Assembly: GCF_025460805.1 (NCBI RefSeq)
Contig: NZ_JAMXFJ010000018.1
Location: 54,562-118,561 of the forward strand
Origin: Microvirga sesbaniae
Lineage (GTDB): Bacteria; Pseudomonadota; Alphaproteobacteria; Rhizobiales; Beijerinckiaceae
Length of the DNA stretch: 64,000 nt
Direction of reading: 5' to 3'
Shown here: positions 17,480-25,042 of the stretch, in pieces
Position numbering within the stretch: the first letter of the stretch is position 1
Layout: each line of letters begins with the position of its first letter
The notes under the pieces: generated by a model
The model's input: the letters and a program-made list of their open reading frames with translations, nothing else
The model's database searches: none
What the model was told of the DNA's origin: nothing
Program-made: the position numbers and the translations under genes

Positions 17480-18259
17480 ATGCCCAAGCTGTTCACCGGA
17501 CTGAATCTCGGGCCATTGGAATTCCGCCATCGCGTCATGATGGACCTGCCGTTCAGGGCCGGCCCGAATGCAGCCGCGGACCTCCGACGGCTGTCGAGAA
17601 CTCTCGTCGGGAGCGTCGTGATCCATGATCTCGGACCGTCCATCGAAGGCATCGGACAGGTCGGCGCCACACGCACAGCCCTTGCCGGGCCATCGCTCAA
17701 GCCCGCGCATGGGCATCGTCAACGGTCGATCGCCCGGATTCGGGTCGATCTGTCCGACCCGCGGGCCGGCATTCGGTGGAAGCATTCCGCCGCATGGGTT
17801 CGCGACCGAGGCTACGACGGGGTCGAACTCGACGTCTCGCAGGCAAAAGCGGCCGTGGCGGCGGACACGCTCGAGGAGCTGCTCGGCGACATTCCCGATG
17901 TCCCGGATCGGACCCGGCTCGGTCTTCGACTGTCCGGCCGCAGGAGCGCCGAGGTATCCCTGCCGGAAGCGCTGGCGCTCGCGCGTGACTACGAGGTTGC
18001 CTACGTGCACCTGACCGAGCTGCCGTCATGGACGACGGGGTGGCCGTCGTGTCGGCGCGCGGCCGAGATCCGGAAGGCCTTTCCAGGGGTGATCGTGGCG
18101 GCTGGGTGCAATCGGGTGGCCGCGGCCGTGCACCTCGTCGAAGACCGCTGGGCGGACGCGGTGTCGTTCAGCCTGGGCGATCCTCGAGCCCCGGATCTCC
18201 TGTCAGAGTTCAATCGAAGGCTCAAAGCCCCCGGTCCTCCGCGGAACGATCCGCTTTGA
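17480..18259 (+). CDS. Degenerate old-yellow-enzyme-like barrel protein
   Basis: 259 residues. The N-terminus KLFTGLNLGPLEFRHRVMMD aligns with the start of OYE-family flavin oxidoreductases (compare LFQPFSLKSLKLKNRIVMAP in the protein at 47639-48745). Later, GYDGVELDVSQAK occupies the place of the GFDAVEIHGAHGYL motif, and WADAVSFSLGDPRAPDLLSEF resembles the usual FMN-phosphate end. The His/Asn active-site pair is gone and the protein is about 100 residues short. Either a decaying OYE or a barrel recruited to a non-redox role. The last 38 bp overlap the convergent regulator gene. Confidence 0.6.
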   Translation: MPKLFTGLNLGPLEFRHRVMMDLPFRAGPNAAADLRRLSRTLVGSVVIHDLGPSIEGIGQVGATRTALAGPSLKPAHGHRQRSIARIRVDLSDPRAGIRWKHSAAWVRDRGYDGVELDVSQAKAAVAADTLEELLGDIPDVPDRTRLGLRLSGRRSAEVSLPEALALARDYEVAYVHLTELPSWTTGWPSCRRAAEIRKAFPGVIVAAGCNRVAAAVHLVEDRWADAVSFSLGDPRAPDLLSEFNRRLKAPGPPRNDPL

Positions 18260-19592
18260 CGAAGGCCCTGGTGATATCGGGCAGCCGATAGCGGAGCGCG
18301 CTCTCACGGGCGTCCACGTTGACGAGCGACTTCTCGAACAATCCTGACAGGGCTTGGTGCACGTCGCGGCAGCCCGCCAGCATCCCAATCTCGACCGCCT
18401 CTGCCGCGCTGAACGTCCGGGGAAGCGTTGCAATCGCCTTGAGAAGGGCGCGCTCGCTCGAGGTCAGGAGGCCAAAGCTCCACTCAAGGGCCGCATAGAG
18501 CGTCCGGTGCCGAGGCAGGGCCGTTCGCTTGCCGCGGGTCAGGATCGAGAAGCCGTCGTCGAGGCAAGAGGCAATCTCCGCCAGCCCGAGGTCCGGCACC
18601 CGTGCTGCGGCGAATTCGAGAGCGAGAGGGATTCCGTCCAGCCGTCGGCAGATCTCGGCGATAGCCGTGAGGTCCTGGCCGCCGAGGTCCGACGGGAGTG
18701 ATCCCATTCGTTCGATGAACAGCGCGATGGCGGTATAATCCGTCGCGTTCTGGGATGAAAGATCGTCCTCGGCCTCCGGAAAGCTGAGGGAGGGCAGTCG
18801 GAACGTCCATTCTCCGGTGGCCCTGAGGATCTCGCGGCTGCACACGAGGAGGCAAAGGTCCGGACAAATCGCCAACAGTTCCTCAGCCAGCGAGGCGACG
18901 TGCTCGACCAGATGCTCGCAGGTGTCCAGCAGCAGAAGGTGCGGCCCGGCACGCAGTGCCGCCACCAGTTCCGCGAGCGTGCCGTCGTGGCTCTCGACCT
19001 CGAGGGCGGCGATCATCTTTTCGACGATCCCGGCTCGACAGCCGACATCGGAGAAATCCGCATAGGCGATCTTGCCTTCGTACGAGCCGGCAAGGGCCGA
19101 GGCGGTCGCGGCTCCGACCGTCGTCTTCCCGATCCCTGCCGGACCTGTGATCGTGACGAGGCGGCGCTCGGCAAGCGCCTGCGCCACGTCCGCGATGACG
19201 TCATGGCGACCGATCACCGTCGGGGTTGCCTGAGGAAATGCGCGGGAGGCCCGCGCTGGCCGTGGTTCCACCAGGGCGGGCAGCACGAAGCAGTATCCGC
19301 GCAGCGGGACGGTTTCGATGGCGCGAGCGGCGGTCTCGCAGCGGGCGAGCACCTTTCTCAGCGCGGCAATCTGCACGCGCAGGTTGGCCTCGCCGACGGT
19401 GATGTTCGGCCAGGCGGCCTCCATTAACTCTCCCGTGCTCACGACGGAGCCGGCGCGGCTGACGAGCGTCCGGAGAATTTCGAATCCTCTGCTGCCCACA
19501 GGCACCGGGTCCGCGTCGAACGTGAGCGTCCGTTGCCGGGGCAGGAGACGGAAACGGGAGAACGCGAAGCAGTCTTCGTCCACGCTGGGCAT
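18222..19592 (-). CDS. Winged-helix / NB-ARC (STAND) ATPase regulator, short form
   Basis: 456 residues. Winged helix at about 5-103 (FSRFRLLPRQRTL, VPLRGYCFVLP), then a P-loop ATPase with Walker A GPAGIGKTT at 150-158, Walker B-like LLLLDTCEH, LVCSREI and IPLALEFAA. It is homologous to the first half of the regulator at 8798-11554 but lacks that protein's long helical sensor region, ending soon after the winged-helix-like LRYRLPDITRAF segment. Predicted cytoplasmic DNA-binding regulator. It faces the pao cluster from the other side and overlaps the OYE-like gene tail to tail. Confidence 0.82.
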   Translation of the reverse strand: MPSVDEDCFAFSRFRLLPRQRTLTFDADPVPVGSRGFEILRTLVSRAGSVVSTGELMEAAWPNITVGEANLRVQIAALRKVLARCETAARAIETVPLRGYCFVLPALVEPRPARASRAFPQATPTVIGRHDVIADVAQALAERRLVTITGPAGIGKTTVGAATASALAGSYEGKIAYADFSDVGCRAGIVEKMIAALEVESHDGTLAELVAALRAGPHLLLLDTCEHLVEHVASLAEELLAICPDLCLLVCSREILRATGEWTFRLPSLSFPEAEDDLSSQNATDYTAIALFIERMGSLPSDLGGQDLTAIAEICRRLDGIPLALEFAAARVPDLGLAEIASCLDDGFSILTRGKRTALPRHRTLYAALEWSFGLLTSSERALLKAIATLPRTFSAAEAVEIGMLAGCRDVHQALSGLFEKSLVNVDARESALRYRLPDITRAFVKADRSAEDRGL

Positions 19593-19827
19593 GCAATCTC
19601 GCGCCGGTTCGCGCCCTCGGCCGGTCTTTCGGCTGCGGGCTGTTTCGCCCCCTGGTCGGTTCGGTTCGGGCGCATTCCGACTGGACAGCCCGCGACGGGA
19701 TCTCTACTCAGACGGCCGTTTCATCGCCGTGCTCCTGCCTTCATGACTGTTGGCCGATGCTACAACGCCCCCTGCGATTCGGCCGGTTAAGCATGGTCAA
19801 ACCGGGTTAAAAGCACCACCGTCAGGC

Positions 19828-19926
19828 GAGCCCTTCCAGGCTGGCCATTGCGACGATCCCCGGGGCAACCTCACCGAGATCGACAGCCACTCCACCGAAC
19901 CGATGTCCACGAACCCGGGGCAGTAG
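19828..19926 (+). pseudogene. Possible VOC-family C-terminal remnant
   Basis: A short plus-strand frame reads EPFQAGHCDDPRGNLTEID and stops at 19926. DDPRGNLTEI resembles the DPDGNLVEL metal-site strand near the end of VOC (glyoxalase) proteins. No start codon or upstream VOC sequence is present. It is small and could be chance. Confidence 0.25.
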
Positions 19927-19934
19927 CCGCCGCT

Positions 19935-20020
19935 GGAGCCTCGGACCCATCTTTGACCTCCGATGCTCCGCTCCTTGAGGGACGCAGGGTTCGGCATGGA
20001 CCCGGAGGGCTGCGACCTGC
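19935..20020. repeat. Decayed family 1 palindromic repeat
   Basis: CTCGGACCCATCTTTGACCTCCGATGCTC, then CTCCTTGAGGGACGCAGGGTTCGGCATGGACCCGGAGGGCTGCG. This has the same order of blocks as full-length copies, with many substitutions. It ends next to the stop codon of the channel gene. Confidence 0.6.
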
Positions 20021-20021
20021 C

Positions 20022-20738
20022 CTACTCCACCGTTTCCACGCTCGCGTGACCGGGCGGCAGGTCACCAGGCCCCGGCCGCAGATAGAGCAGGATCACGGCG
20101 ACGTAACAGGCCATCCCGAGCACCGGCATGAACAAGCCGACGAGGAACGCGGCGGCGTAGATCGACGGTCCGTAGAGGTAGCGAACGGCGATCGCGCGGT
20201 AGAGCCTGTCGTCCACCCGCGGGTCCAGCAGGTCACGCCGGCGGGCCCACCATAGGATGATATTGAAGGCGATTGCCTGGCCGAGCATGACCGTCGAGTA
20301 GAGGCTCGCGGCCACGCGCTGGTCGGCGCGAGGCAGAGCGGCGAAGCTGTCGGCGAGGATCTCGGCGGCGAACGGCGTCACGGCCAGGAAGGCCATCAGG
20401 AGCAGGTTGAGAATGCAGATGCCCTGGTCGACCTTGGCAATGTAGCGCCACAGGTTGTGGTGGGTCATCCAGATCTGACCGACGACCACGAAGGTCAAGC
20501 CGAAGGCGAGGTACGACGGCCACCTCCGGGTCAGCTCGACCAAAAGTCCATGGTCCCGGGCCGCTGCCGGATCGAACTTGAGAAGCTCGACCGCGAGCAG
20601 GGTCAGCATGATGGCGATCACGGCGTCGCTGAACGCCTCGACGCGTCCCGTGCCGCGGCTGGCTTCCCGTCCGGGCCCCCATCGAGTGACGGGACGTCCC
20701 GGGGCCCCGCCGCGCCGCTCCGGGTCTCGGGGCACCAT
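20022..20738 (-). CDS. TMEM175-type potassium channel family protein
   Basis: 238 residues, predicted six membrane segments. The first helix carries RVEAFSDAVIAIMLTLLAVEL, the FSDAVIAI hallmark of the TMEM175/DUF1211 family, whose studied prokaryotic members form K+-selective channels without a TVGYG filter. WMTHHNLWRYI after the third hydrophobic stretch is also typical. Only one six-helix repeat is present, as in other bacterial members, which assemble as tetramers. The start at 20738 lies 1 bp beyond the stop of the upstream gene, so translation is probably coupled to the ABM-like membrane protein. Confidence 0.85.
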   Translation of the reverse strand: MVPRDPERRGGAPGRPVTRWGPGREASRGTGRVEAFSDAVIAIMLTLLAVELLKFDPAAARDHGLLVELTRRWPSYLAFGLTFVVVGQIWMTHHNLWRYIAKVDQGICILNLLLMAFLAVTPFAAEILADSFAALPRADQRVAASLYSTVMLGQAIAFNIILWWARRRDLLDPRVDDRLYRAIAVRYLYGPSIYAAAFLVGLFMPVLGMACYVAVILLYLRPGPGDLPPGHASVETVE

Positions 20739-20739
20739 C

Positions 20740-21294
20740 CTATTTTCCCGGCGGCTCGTACCGGACGACGTCGACCTGCATCTGCTGGTTGTTGAGCCGC
20801 CAGGTCCGGGTCCAGGCCATGGCGACCGGCGTGATGATCCAGATCGACGCGATCGAGAGCGTCACAGACGTGAACGCCAGGCGGACTGCGAGCGGCAGGT
20901 CCGGCACCAAGGCCGTCAACCCGAGACTCATGAGCAGCAACAACGGATAGGTGACGACCCAAGTCGACACGAACACCTTCCACTTGGGCCCGGATCCTTC
21001 GCCTGGCACGACCACGTGGACGACCGGGCCGCCCATTTTGCACAGCTCGCGCAAGGAGTCCTGCTCGAGAGCCCGGATCATCTCCCGATGCGCCGGCGAA
21101 GCTTGCCACTTCTCCAACTCGCCCTCGTTGGCGAACTGCGAGACAAGGAAGTTCAGCCCGCCGAGCTGCTGGATCAGCAGGGTGGAGAGATGGTGGGTCT
21201 CTCCTTCCGCACGGGCGAAGGCCCGCTTGAAGTGACGGACCACCTCTTCTTCGCGACCATGCCGGGAAATCAGGGACGTGACGGTGGTCAGCAC
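20740..21294 (-). CDS. ABM-domain protein with C-terminal membrane segments
   Basis: 184 residues from GTG 21294, which sits 6 bases after GGAGG. An N-terminal antibiotic-biosynthesis-monooxygenase-type ferredoxin-like domain (about 1-95) has the TSLISRHGREEEVVRHFK and FLVSQF patterns. It is followed by two hydrophobic helices (about 110-130 and 137-160) and a short tail (RLNNQQMQVDVVRY). Most ABM proteins are soluble, and the anchored form is usually annotated only by its N-terminal domain. It is immediately upstream of the TMEM175-like gene and probably cotranscribed. Function unknown. Confidence 0.75.
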   Translation of the reverse strand: MLTTVTSLISRHGREEEVVRHFKRAFARAEGETHHLSTLLIQQLGGLNFLVSQFANEGELEKWQASPAHREMIRALEQDSLRELCKMGGPVVHVVVPGEGSGPKWKVFVSTWVVTYPLLLLMSLGLTALVPDLPLAVRLAFTSVTLSIASIWIITPVAMAWTRTWRLNNQQMQVDVVRYEPPGK

Positions 21295-21340
21295 GGCGGA
21301 CCTCCTCGGCTGAGTGACGGTCGTTCGCGACTGTCCGCTC

Positions 21341-21410
21341 GCGCATCGTGCGGACGGGTGAAGACGCTTCTCACTGACGTGGCCCTTCGGGCCGCGTCGA
21401 AGGATGCGCC
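21341..21410. repeat. Family 1 repeat, right-arm type
   Basis: GCGCATCGTGCGGACGGGTGAAGACGC, then CTTCGGGCCGCGTCGAAGGATGCGCC. This corresponds to the right half of full-length elements. It overlaps the 3' end of the possible small gene at 21371-21559. Confidence 0.65.
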
Positions 21411-21559
21411 GTCCTGGTCCCGGTCAGATCAGGGCACTCGCATAAGGCATCGTGCCGGCTCATCCGCGCGTTGACCATGATCTCCCGTCGGTCAGCGTCG
21501 ACAACCATGAAGGGCAGGCCCCTCCCGGTCGGGCCCGTCCATTGAATCGTGTGGATCAT
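21371..21559 (-). CDS. Possible small protein, unknown function
   Basis: 62 residues beginning MIHTIQWTGPTGRG, with GGAG 9 bases upstream of the ATG. The middle part VVDADRREIMVNARMSRHDAL looks protein-like. The last dozen codons run into a palindromic repeat, so the gene end was either altered by the repeat or the frame is fortuitous. No family recognised. Confidence 0.35.
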   Translation of the reverse strand: MIHTIQWTGPTGRGLPFMVVDADRREIMVNARMSRHDALCECPDLTGTRTAHPSTRPEGPRQ

Positions 21560-21866
21560 CCGAGATCTCCAGCAGATGACGCGTTGTCCGCCCACGCTAG
21601 CAGCCTCGTCGAAGGCCGAGTTGTAAAAGGTGGTAAAACGCTGAAAGGCACTCCCCTGGCATGGATCCTGGTTCGGCCTGAATGCCGGCTCCAGGGCCGA
21701 CCACCCGCGCCGCCTCGTCTTTACACCCTTTTTCATGGTTTCATTTTCGCTCCACCTCCCTCGGACACTAGGGTGTCCCCGGGCACGACGAGCTTTGATC
21801 ACGGGGAGCTGCGCGCGCCTGAGGACTGATGTCATCACGTTCCAAGCCGCACAACAGGAGGTATTC
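21560..21866. other. Intergenic region before the VOC gene
   Basis: About 300 bp between a possible small minus-strand gene and the VOC gene. It is slightly less GC-rich than its surroundings, with TTGTAAAAGGTGGTAAAAC around 21620-21640. Presumably it carries promoters, but I see no convincing sigma-70 pair or operator. Confidence 0.4.
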
Positions 21867-22589
21867 ATGACCGACAACGCCTCGCTGGCCGTCGGCCCGT
21901 TGGGAGTCCGGCTTCAGGGCATCCAGCACTTCGGGCTGACCGTCCAGAACATGGACCGGGCCTACGAGTTCTACACGGAGGTGCTGGGCGGCACGAAGGT
22001 GTTCTTCCACGGCGACTTCCAGGGTGACGCCGTCCAGAACACGTTGCTGGCCGACCAGGAGATCCGCGCCAACGAGCTTCAAGTCGACCCGCGCACGATC
22101 GGCGTACCCGACCTGAGGAGCGGAGATCAGCGCCTCGACGTGCGGTTCGTCCGGTTCGACAACGTGGTCGTCGAGCTGCTGCAGTACCGCAATGCCGGCG
22201 AGCCCATGGGCGGACCGAACAGCTTCGCCCCGCCGGTCCAGAACATGAGTCCGGCCTTCCCGCGCATGATGCATATCTGCTTCTACGTGCGCGACGACGT
22301 CGACTTCAACCAGTTCATCAGCGACCTCGAGGCTGAGTCGGCCCGCCGCGGCATGACGCAGGTCCGGGCCAACCGGATCGTGCGCGTGCGCACCGAGGAG
22401 GAGCGCCGTGCCGCGCCCCGGGATGCGAACACGAACAGGGTGACGGTGGCTCCGTCCGATGGCTGGGAACTGATTTACTGCAAGGGTCCGGAAGGGGAGC
22501 AGCTCGAGTTCGTGAAGGTGCTCGGCCCTGTGAAGCAGCGGTTCGCGGACGCCGCCGAGGAGCACGACCGGCTCCGCGTCCCGCGCTGA
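21867..22589 (+). CDS. VOC-family (glyoxalase/dioxygenase fold) protein
   Basis: 240 residues. ATG 21867 lies 6 bases after AGGAG; an in-frame start at 21735 would include upstream non-coding sequence. The N-terminal module GIQHFGLTVQNMDRAYEFYTE carries the first metal His of the vicinal-oxygen-chelate fold. MMHICFYVRDDVDFNQF begins the second module, and GPEGEQLEFVKVLG supplies the final Glu strand. Two beta-alpha-beta-beta-beta modules are therefore complete. Reaction unknown; family members include glyoxalases, ring-cleavage dioxygenases and antibiotic-resistance proteins. Followed 82 bp later by a small ABM gene. Confidence 0.85.
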   Translation: MTDNASLAVGPLGVRLQGIQHFGLTVQNMDRAYEFYTEVLGGTKVFFHGDFQGDAVQNTLLADQEIRANELQVDPRTIGVPDLRSGDQRLDVRFVRFDNVVVELLQYRNAGEPMGGPNSFAPPVQNMSPAFPRMMHICFYVRDDVDFNQFISDLEAESARRGMTQVRANRIVRVRTEEERRAAPRDANTNRVTVAPSDGWELIYCKGPEGEQLEFVKVLGPVKQRFADAAEEHDRLRVPR

Positions 22590-22671
22590 TCGGTCTTGCC
22601 CGACGTCGAAAACCGCTCGATACCGGCCGCCGCTCGACCCAGAGCGCGGCGGCTCGCGACAATGGAGACGC

Positions 22672-23013
22672 ATGATGGCGACGAACGGTCCAGGACAGAG
22701 TTACGGGAGCGTCCTTCCAGGAGCCTACTCCATCGTGGCGCAGGTCCGCGCCAAGCCGGGCAAAGAAGCCGATCTGCGGGCCGCGACGCTGCCGCTGATC
22801 GACTTGGTACGGGGCGATCCCAAGAACCTTGTCTACTTCCTTCAGGAGAACAGGGAATCGCCTGGCCATTTCATCTTCTACGAGGTCTTCGCGACCCTCG
22901 AAGACTTCGAGGCCCACAACGCGATGCCGTATGTCCAAGACTGGTTCTCGCGGCTGCCGGATCTTGCGGATGGCGGTGTCGAGGTTCTGCGGATGGAAAT
23001 CCTGGGAGTCTGA
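22672..23013 (+). CDS. Soluble antibiotic biosynthesis monooxygenase-domain protein
   Basis: 113 residues with GGAG before the ATG. YSIVAQVRAKPGKEADLRA, FLQENRESPGHFIFYEVFA and DFEAHNAMPYVQDW follow the YgiN-like quinol monooxygenase pattern, a dimeric ferredoxin-like fold. It shares orientation and closeness with the VOC gene, suggesting a two-gene operon acting on a quinol or aromatic compound; that link is inference. It is distinct from the membrane-anchored ABM protein at 20740-21294. Confidence 0.85.
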   Translation: MMATNGPGQSYGSVLPGAYSIVAQVRAKPGKEADLRAATLPLIDLVRGDPKNLVYFLQENRESPGHFIFYEVFATLEDFEAHNAMPYVQDWFSRLPDLADGGVEVLRMEILGV

Positions 23014-23206
23014 GGGCGCCGGGACTCCGCCGCGAGCCAGCCGCACCGCGCGCGACAAGTCGGATCAGATTGGAGCCTTGCATGCCGAGGGGTTGAGCAT
23101 GGGCCAAAGTGCGGGCCGCGTCGCCACGGGAAAAAGGCGTCTTATCGTCCGATTCGAAAGATTTGCGCTGCGCCGTATTTCCGTGCGCACCGGTCTGTCT
23201 CTCGGA

Positions 23207-23572
23207 TCAGCGAAGAGGATCATTCTCGAGCAGGATCGGCTGCCCATGCGGGGTTGCATGCACCGCGCGGTCCCAAGCGTCCCGCCGCTCCGCGAGGGCC
23301 TGTTCACTTGCAATGCCCTTCTCCCTGACCAACTGCTCGATTGCAGAAAGCCAGTGCTGATAATAGGTCGAACCATCGTCGCACCCGCCTGCCGCCTGGG
23401 CGCGCCTGATCGCAGCCGACAGCGCCGCGGCCCATTCGGTCCAGGTGAACAGACCCCGCTCGTACAGGGCCAACGTCATCGCGAAGGCCTGGGCCTCCCA
23501 CGGCTCGCGGAAGACAGGTTCACCCTTCTGGTCGCGGGGGATCGGCGCAAGCTCTGCGGCCGCGCGGGCCAT
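23207..23572 (-). CDS. Nitrile hydratase accessory protein
   Basis: 121 residues from ATG 23572. The longer in-frame opening lies in the beta-subunit gene and was discarded. EPVFREPWEAQAFAMTLALYERGLFTWTEWA is the conserved signature shared by the accessory (P14K/activator) proteins and the nitrile hydratase beta-subunit N-terminus; YYQHWLSAIEQLV follows. In cobalt nitrile hydratases this protein delivers cobalt to the alpha subunit. The start codon lies just beyond the nthB stop, so it is third in the nthA-nthB-accessory operon. Confidence 0.9.
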   Translation of the reverse strand: MARAAAELAPIPRDQKGEPVFREPWEAQAFAMTLALYERGLFTWTEWAAALSAAIRRAQAAGGCDDGSTYYQHWLSAIEQLVREKGIASEQALAERRDAWDRAVHATPHGQPILLENDPLR

Positions 23573-23576
23573 ATCA

Positions 23577-24236
23577 TCATGCGGGTTCAAGATAGCTCTC
23601 CCAGGCATCGATCGAGACGCGGATGGTCGGATCCGCCTGATCCCCCCAGAGCTCCCGCCCCGAGAAGCAGATCGTGTAGAGCCATTGCGGCTGCTCGCCC
23701 TGTCCATGAGCGTTCGTGTCCGGAAACACATGGCCGCCATGCACCAGCTCGACAACCCCCGTCTTGCCGCGAGCGTAGCGCGGCAGGCGCGTGTGGCCCT
23801 GAGGGTGCATGGTGCGGGTGCGGATCCGGTCGCCCACCGCAAAGCGCGCCGGCTGGTCGATCGGACGCTCGGCCGGACCACCGCGGGCCAGCACCGCAGG
23901 CACCTCCTCTGCCTTGAGCACCCGCTTGATCGGCGCCGGGTCGGCGAGCGATCGCCCCTGTGTCAGTTCCTCCGCAGAGACGAGGCCCACCGCAACGACC
24001 AGCTTCTCGACTCCCTTGGCCCAGATCTCGTAATAACGCGAGGTGAGATACTCGGCAGGCGGCAAGGACTCGCGGGCATGCCGGCTCATGTCGATGGTCC
24101 AACTGCCCGTGGCCCCCATCGCCAGGGTCAGGCCGAAGGCCCGCCTCTCCCACTCGGCATGGAACCAGGGCTCGTCCTGCTCGATGGCGATCGGGCCGAA
24201 GCCCATCATGCCGCCGAGGTCCTGAGCGCCATTCAT
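23577..24236 (-). CDS. nthB: Nitrile hydratase beta subunit
   Basis: 219 residues. MNGAQDLGGMMGFGPI is the standard opening of beta subunits. FHAEWERRAFGLTLAM, SRYYEIWAKGVEKL and, near the C-terminus, GRELWGDQADPTIRVSIDAWESYLEPA complete the family pattern. It forms the heterodimer with NthA that hydrates nitriles to amides in the cytoplasm. The start overlaps the nthA stop by 4 bp. No amidase gene to complete the nitrile-to-acid route is visible nearby. Confidence 0.95.
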   Translation of the reverse strand: MNGAQDLGGMMGFGPIAIEQDEPWFHAEWERRAFGLTLAMGATGSWTIDMSRHARESLPPAEYLTSRYYEIWAKGVEKLVVAVGLVSAEELTQGRSLADPAPIKRVLKAEEVPAVLARGGPAERPIDQPARFAVGDRIRTRTMHPQGHTRLPRYARGKTGVVELVHGGHVFPDTNAHGQGEQPQWLYTICFSGRELWGDQADPTIRVSIDAWESYLEPA

Positions 24237-24862
24237 CGCACGGCCTCCGGTTGCCGCGCGAGCCCGGTGCCGATCATCGAGTCGCGGGTGACGAGGTCGG
24301 CCAGAGCCTCCTCGCTCATGCCCTCAGTTCCCTCAGGGCGCATTGGCACCACCAGGTACCTGACCTCGGCGGTCGAGTCCCAGACACGGATGCGGGTGGT
24401 CTCGGGTAAGCGTACCCCGAACTCGGCGAGAACTCCGCGGGGATCGAGCACGGCCCGGGAGCGGTAGGGGGCGGACTTGTACCAGACCGGAGGAAGGCCG
24501 AGCACCGGCCACGGGTAGCAGGAGCACAGGGTACACACGACCATGTTGTGCTCACCTGGGGTATTCTCGACGGCCACCATATGCTCGCCCTGGCGTCCGA
24601 TGAAGCCGAGGGACGCGATGGCAGCCGTCGCGTCCGTCCGGAGCCATTCCCGGTAGGCCGGATCAGCCCAGGCTTTGGCGATCACCCTCGCCCCGTTGCG
24701 GGGACCGACCTTGACCTCGTAGGTCTCGACCAGCGCGTCGATGGCGGCCGGATCGACATAGCCTTTCTCGACCAGGATGGACTCGAGCGCGCGCACCCGC
24801 AATTCGATCTCGGAGAGATGGCTGTGGTCGTCATGATCATGGTGATGATCGCCGTGCTCCAT
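24233..24862 (-). CDS. nthA: Cobalt-type nitrile hydratase alpha subunit
   Basis: 209 residues from ATG 24862, preceded by AGGAGGCGAGGG. The metal-binding claw is Cys110-Thr-Leu-Cys113-Ser-Cys115. Threonine at the second place marks the cobalt (not iron) class, as does VWYKSAPYRSR downstream. The N-terminus has an unusual cluster of seven histidines and four aspartates within the first 15 residues, a likely metal-binding extension. An alternative start at 24898 lies next to a palindromic repeat and lacks a better ribosome site. The operon order alpha, beta, accessory is that of other cobalt nitrile hydratases. Confidence 0.95.
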   Translation of the reverse strand: MEHGDHHHDHDDHSHLSEIELRVRALESILVEKGYVDPAAIDALVETYEVKVGPRNGARVIAKAWADPAYREWLRTDATAAIASLGFIGRQGEHMVAVENTPGEHNMVVCTLCSCYPWPVLGLPPVWYKSAPYRSRAVLDPRGVLAEFGVRLPETTRIRVWDSTAEVRYLVVPMRPEGTEGMSEEALADLVTRDSMIGTGLARQPEAVR

Positions 24863-24900
24863 GGGTTCTCCCTCGCCTCCTCGGATGAGTCGGGCCATGC

Positions 24901-25015
24901 TAGAGCATCGGACCCAAAAGTGGACCCACTTTTGGGATCTATTCCGATGCTCAACCCCTTGAGTGGCGCACCGTTCGACGCGAAAACCGGATCCACTTTT
25001 CACGTCCGATTCTCT
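24901..25015. repeat. Interspersed palindromic repeat, family 1 (full length)
   Basis: TAGAGCATCGGACCCAAAAG, then CTTTTGGGATCTATTCCGATGCTC, then TTGAGTGGCGCACCGTTCGACGCGAAAACCGGATCCACTTTTCACGTCCGAT. It lies between the nthA start and the stop of the next minus-strand gene, in the probable promoter region of the nitrile hydratase operon. Confidence 0.85.
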
Positions 25016-25042
25016 CACGACGGCGGTCTCCCGCGTCTGCGG

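Noticed and set aside
23014..23206. Gap between the ABM gene and the nitrile hydratase accessory gene searched for a terminator
   Set aside because: No convincing hairpin with a T-run on either strand.
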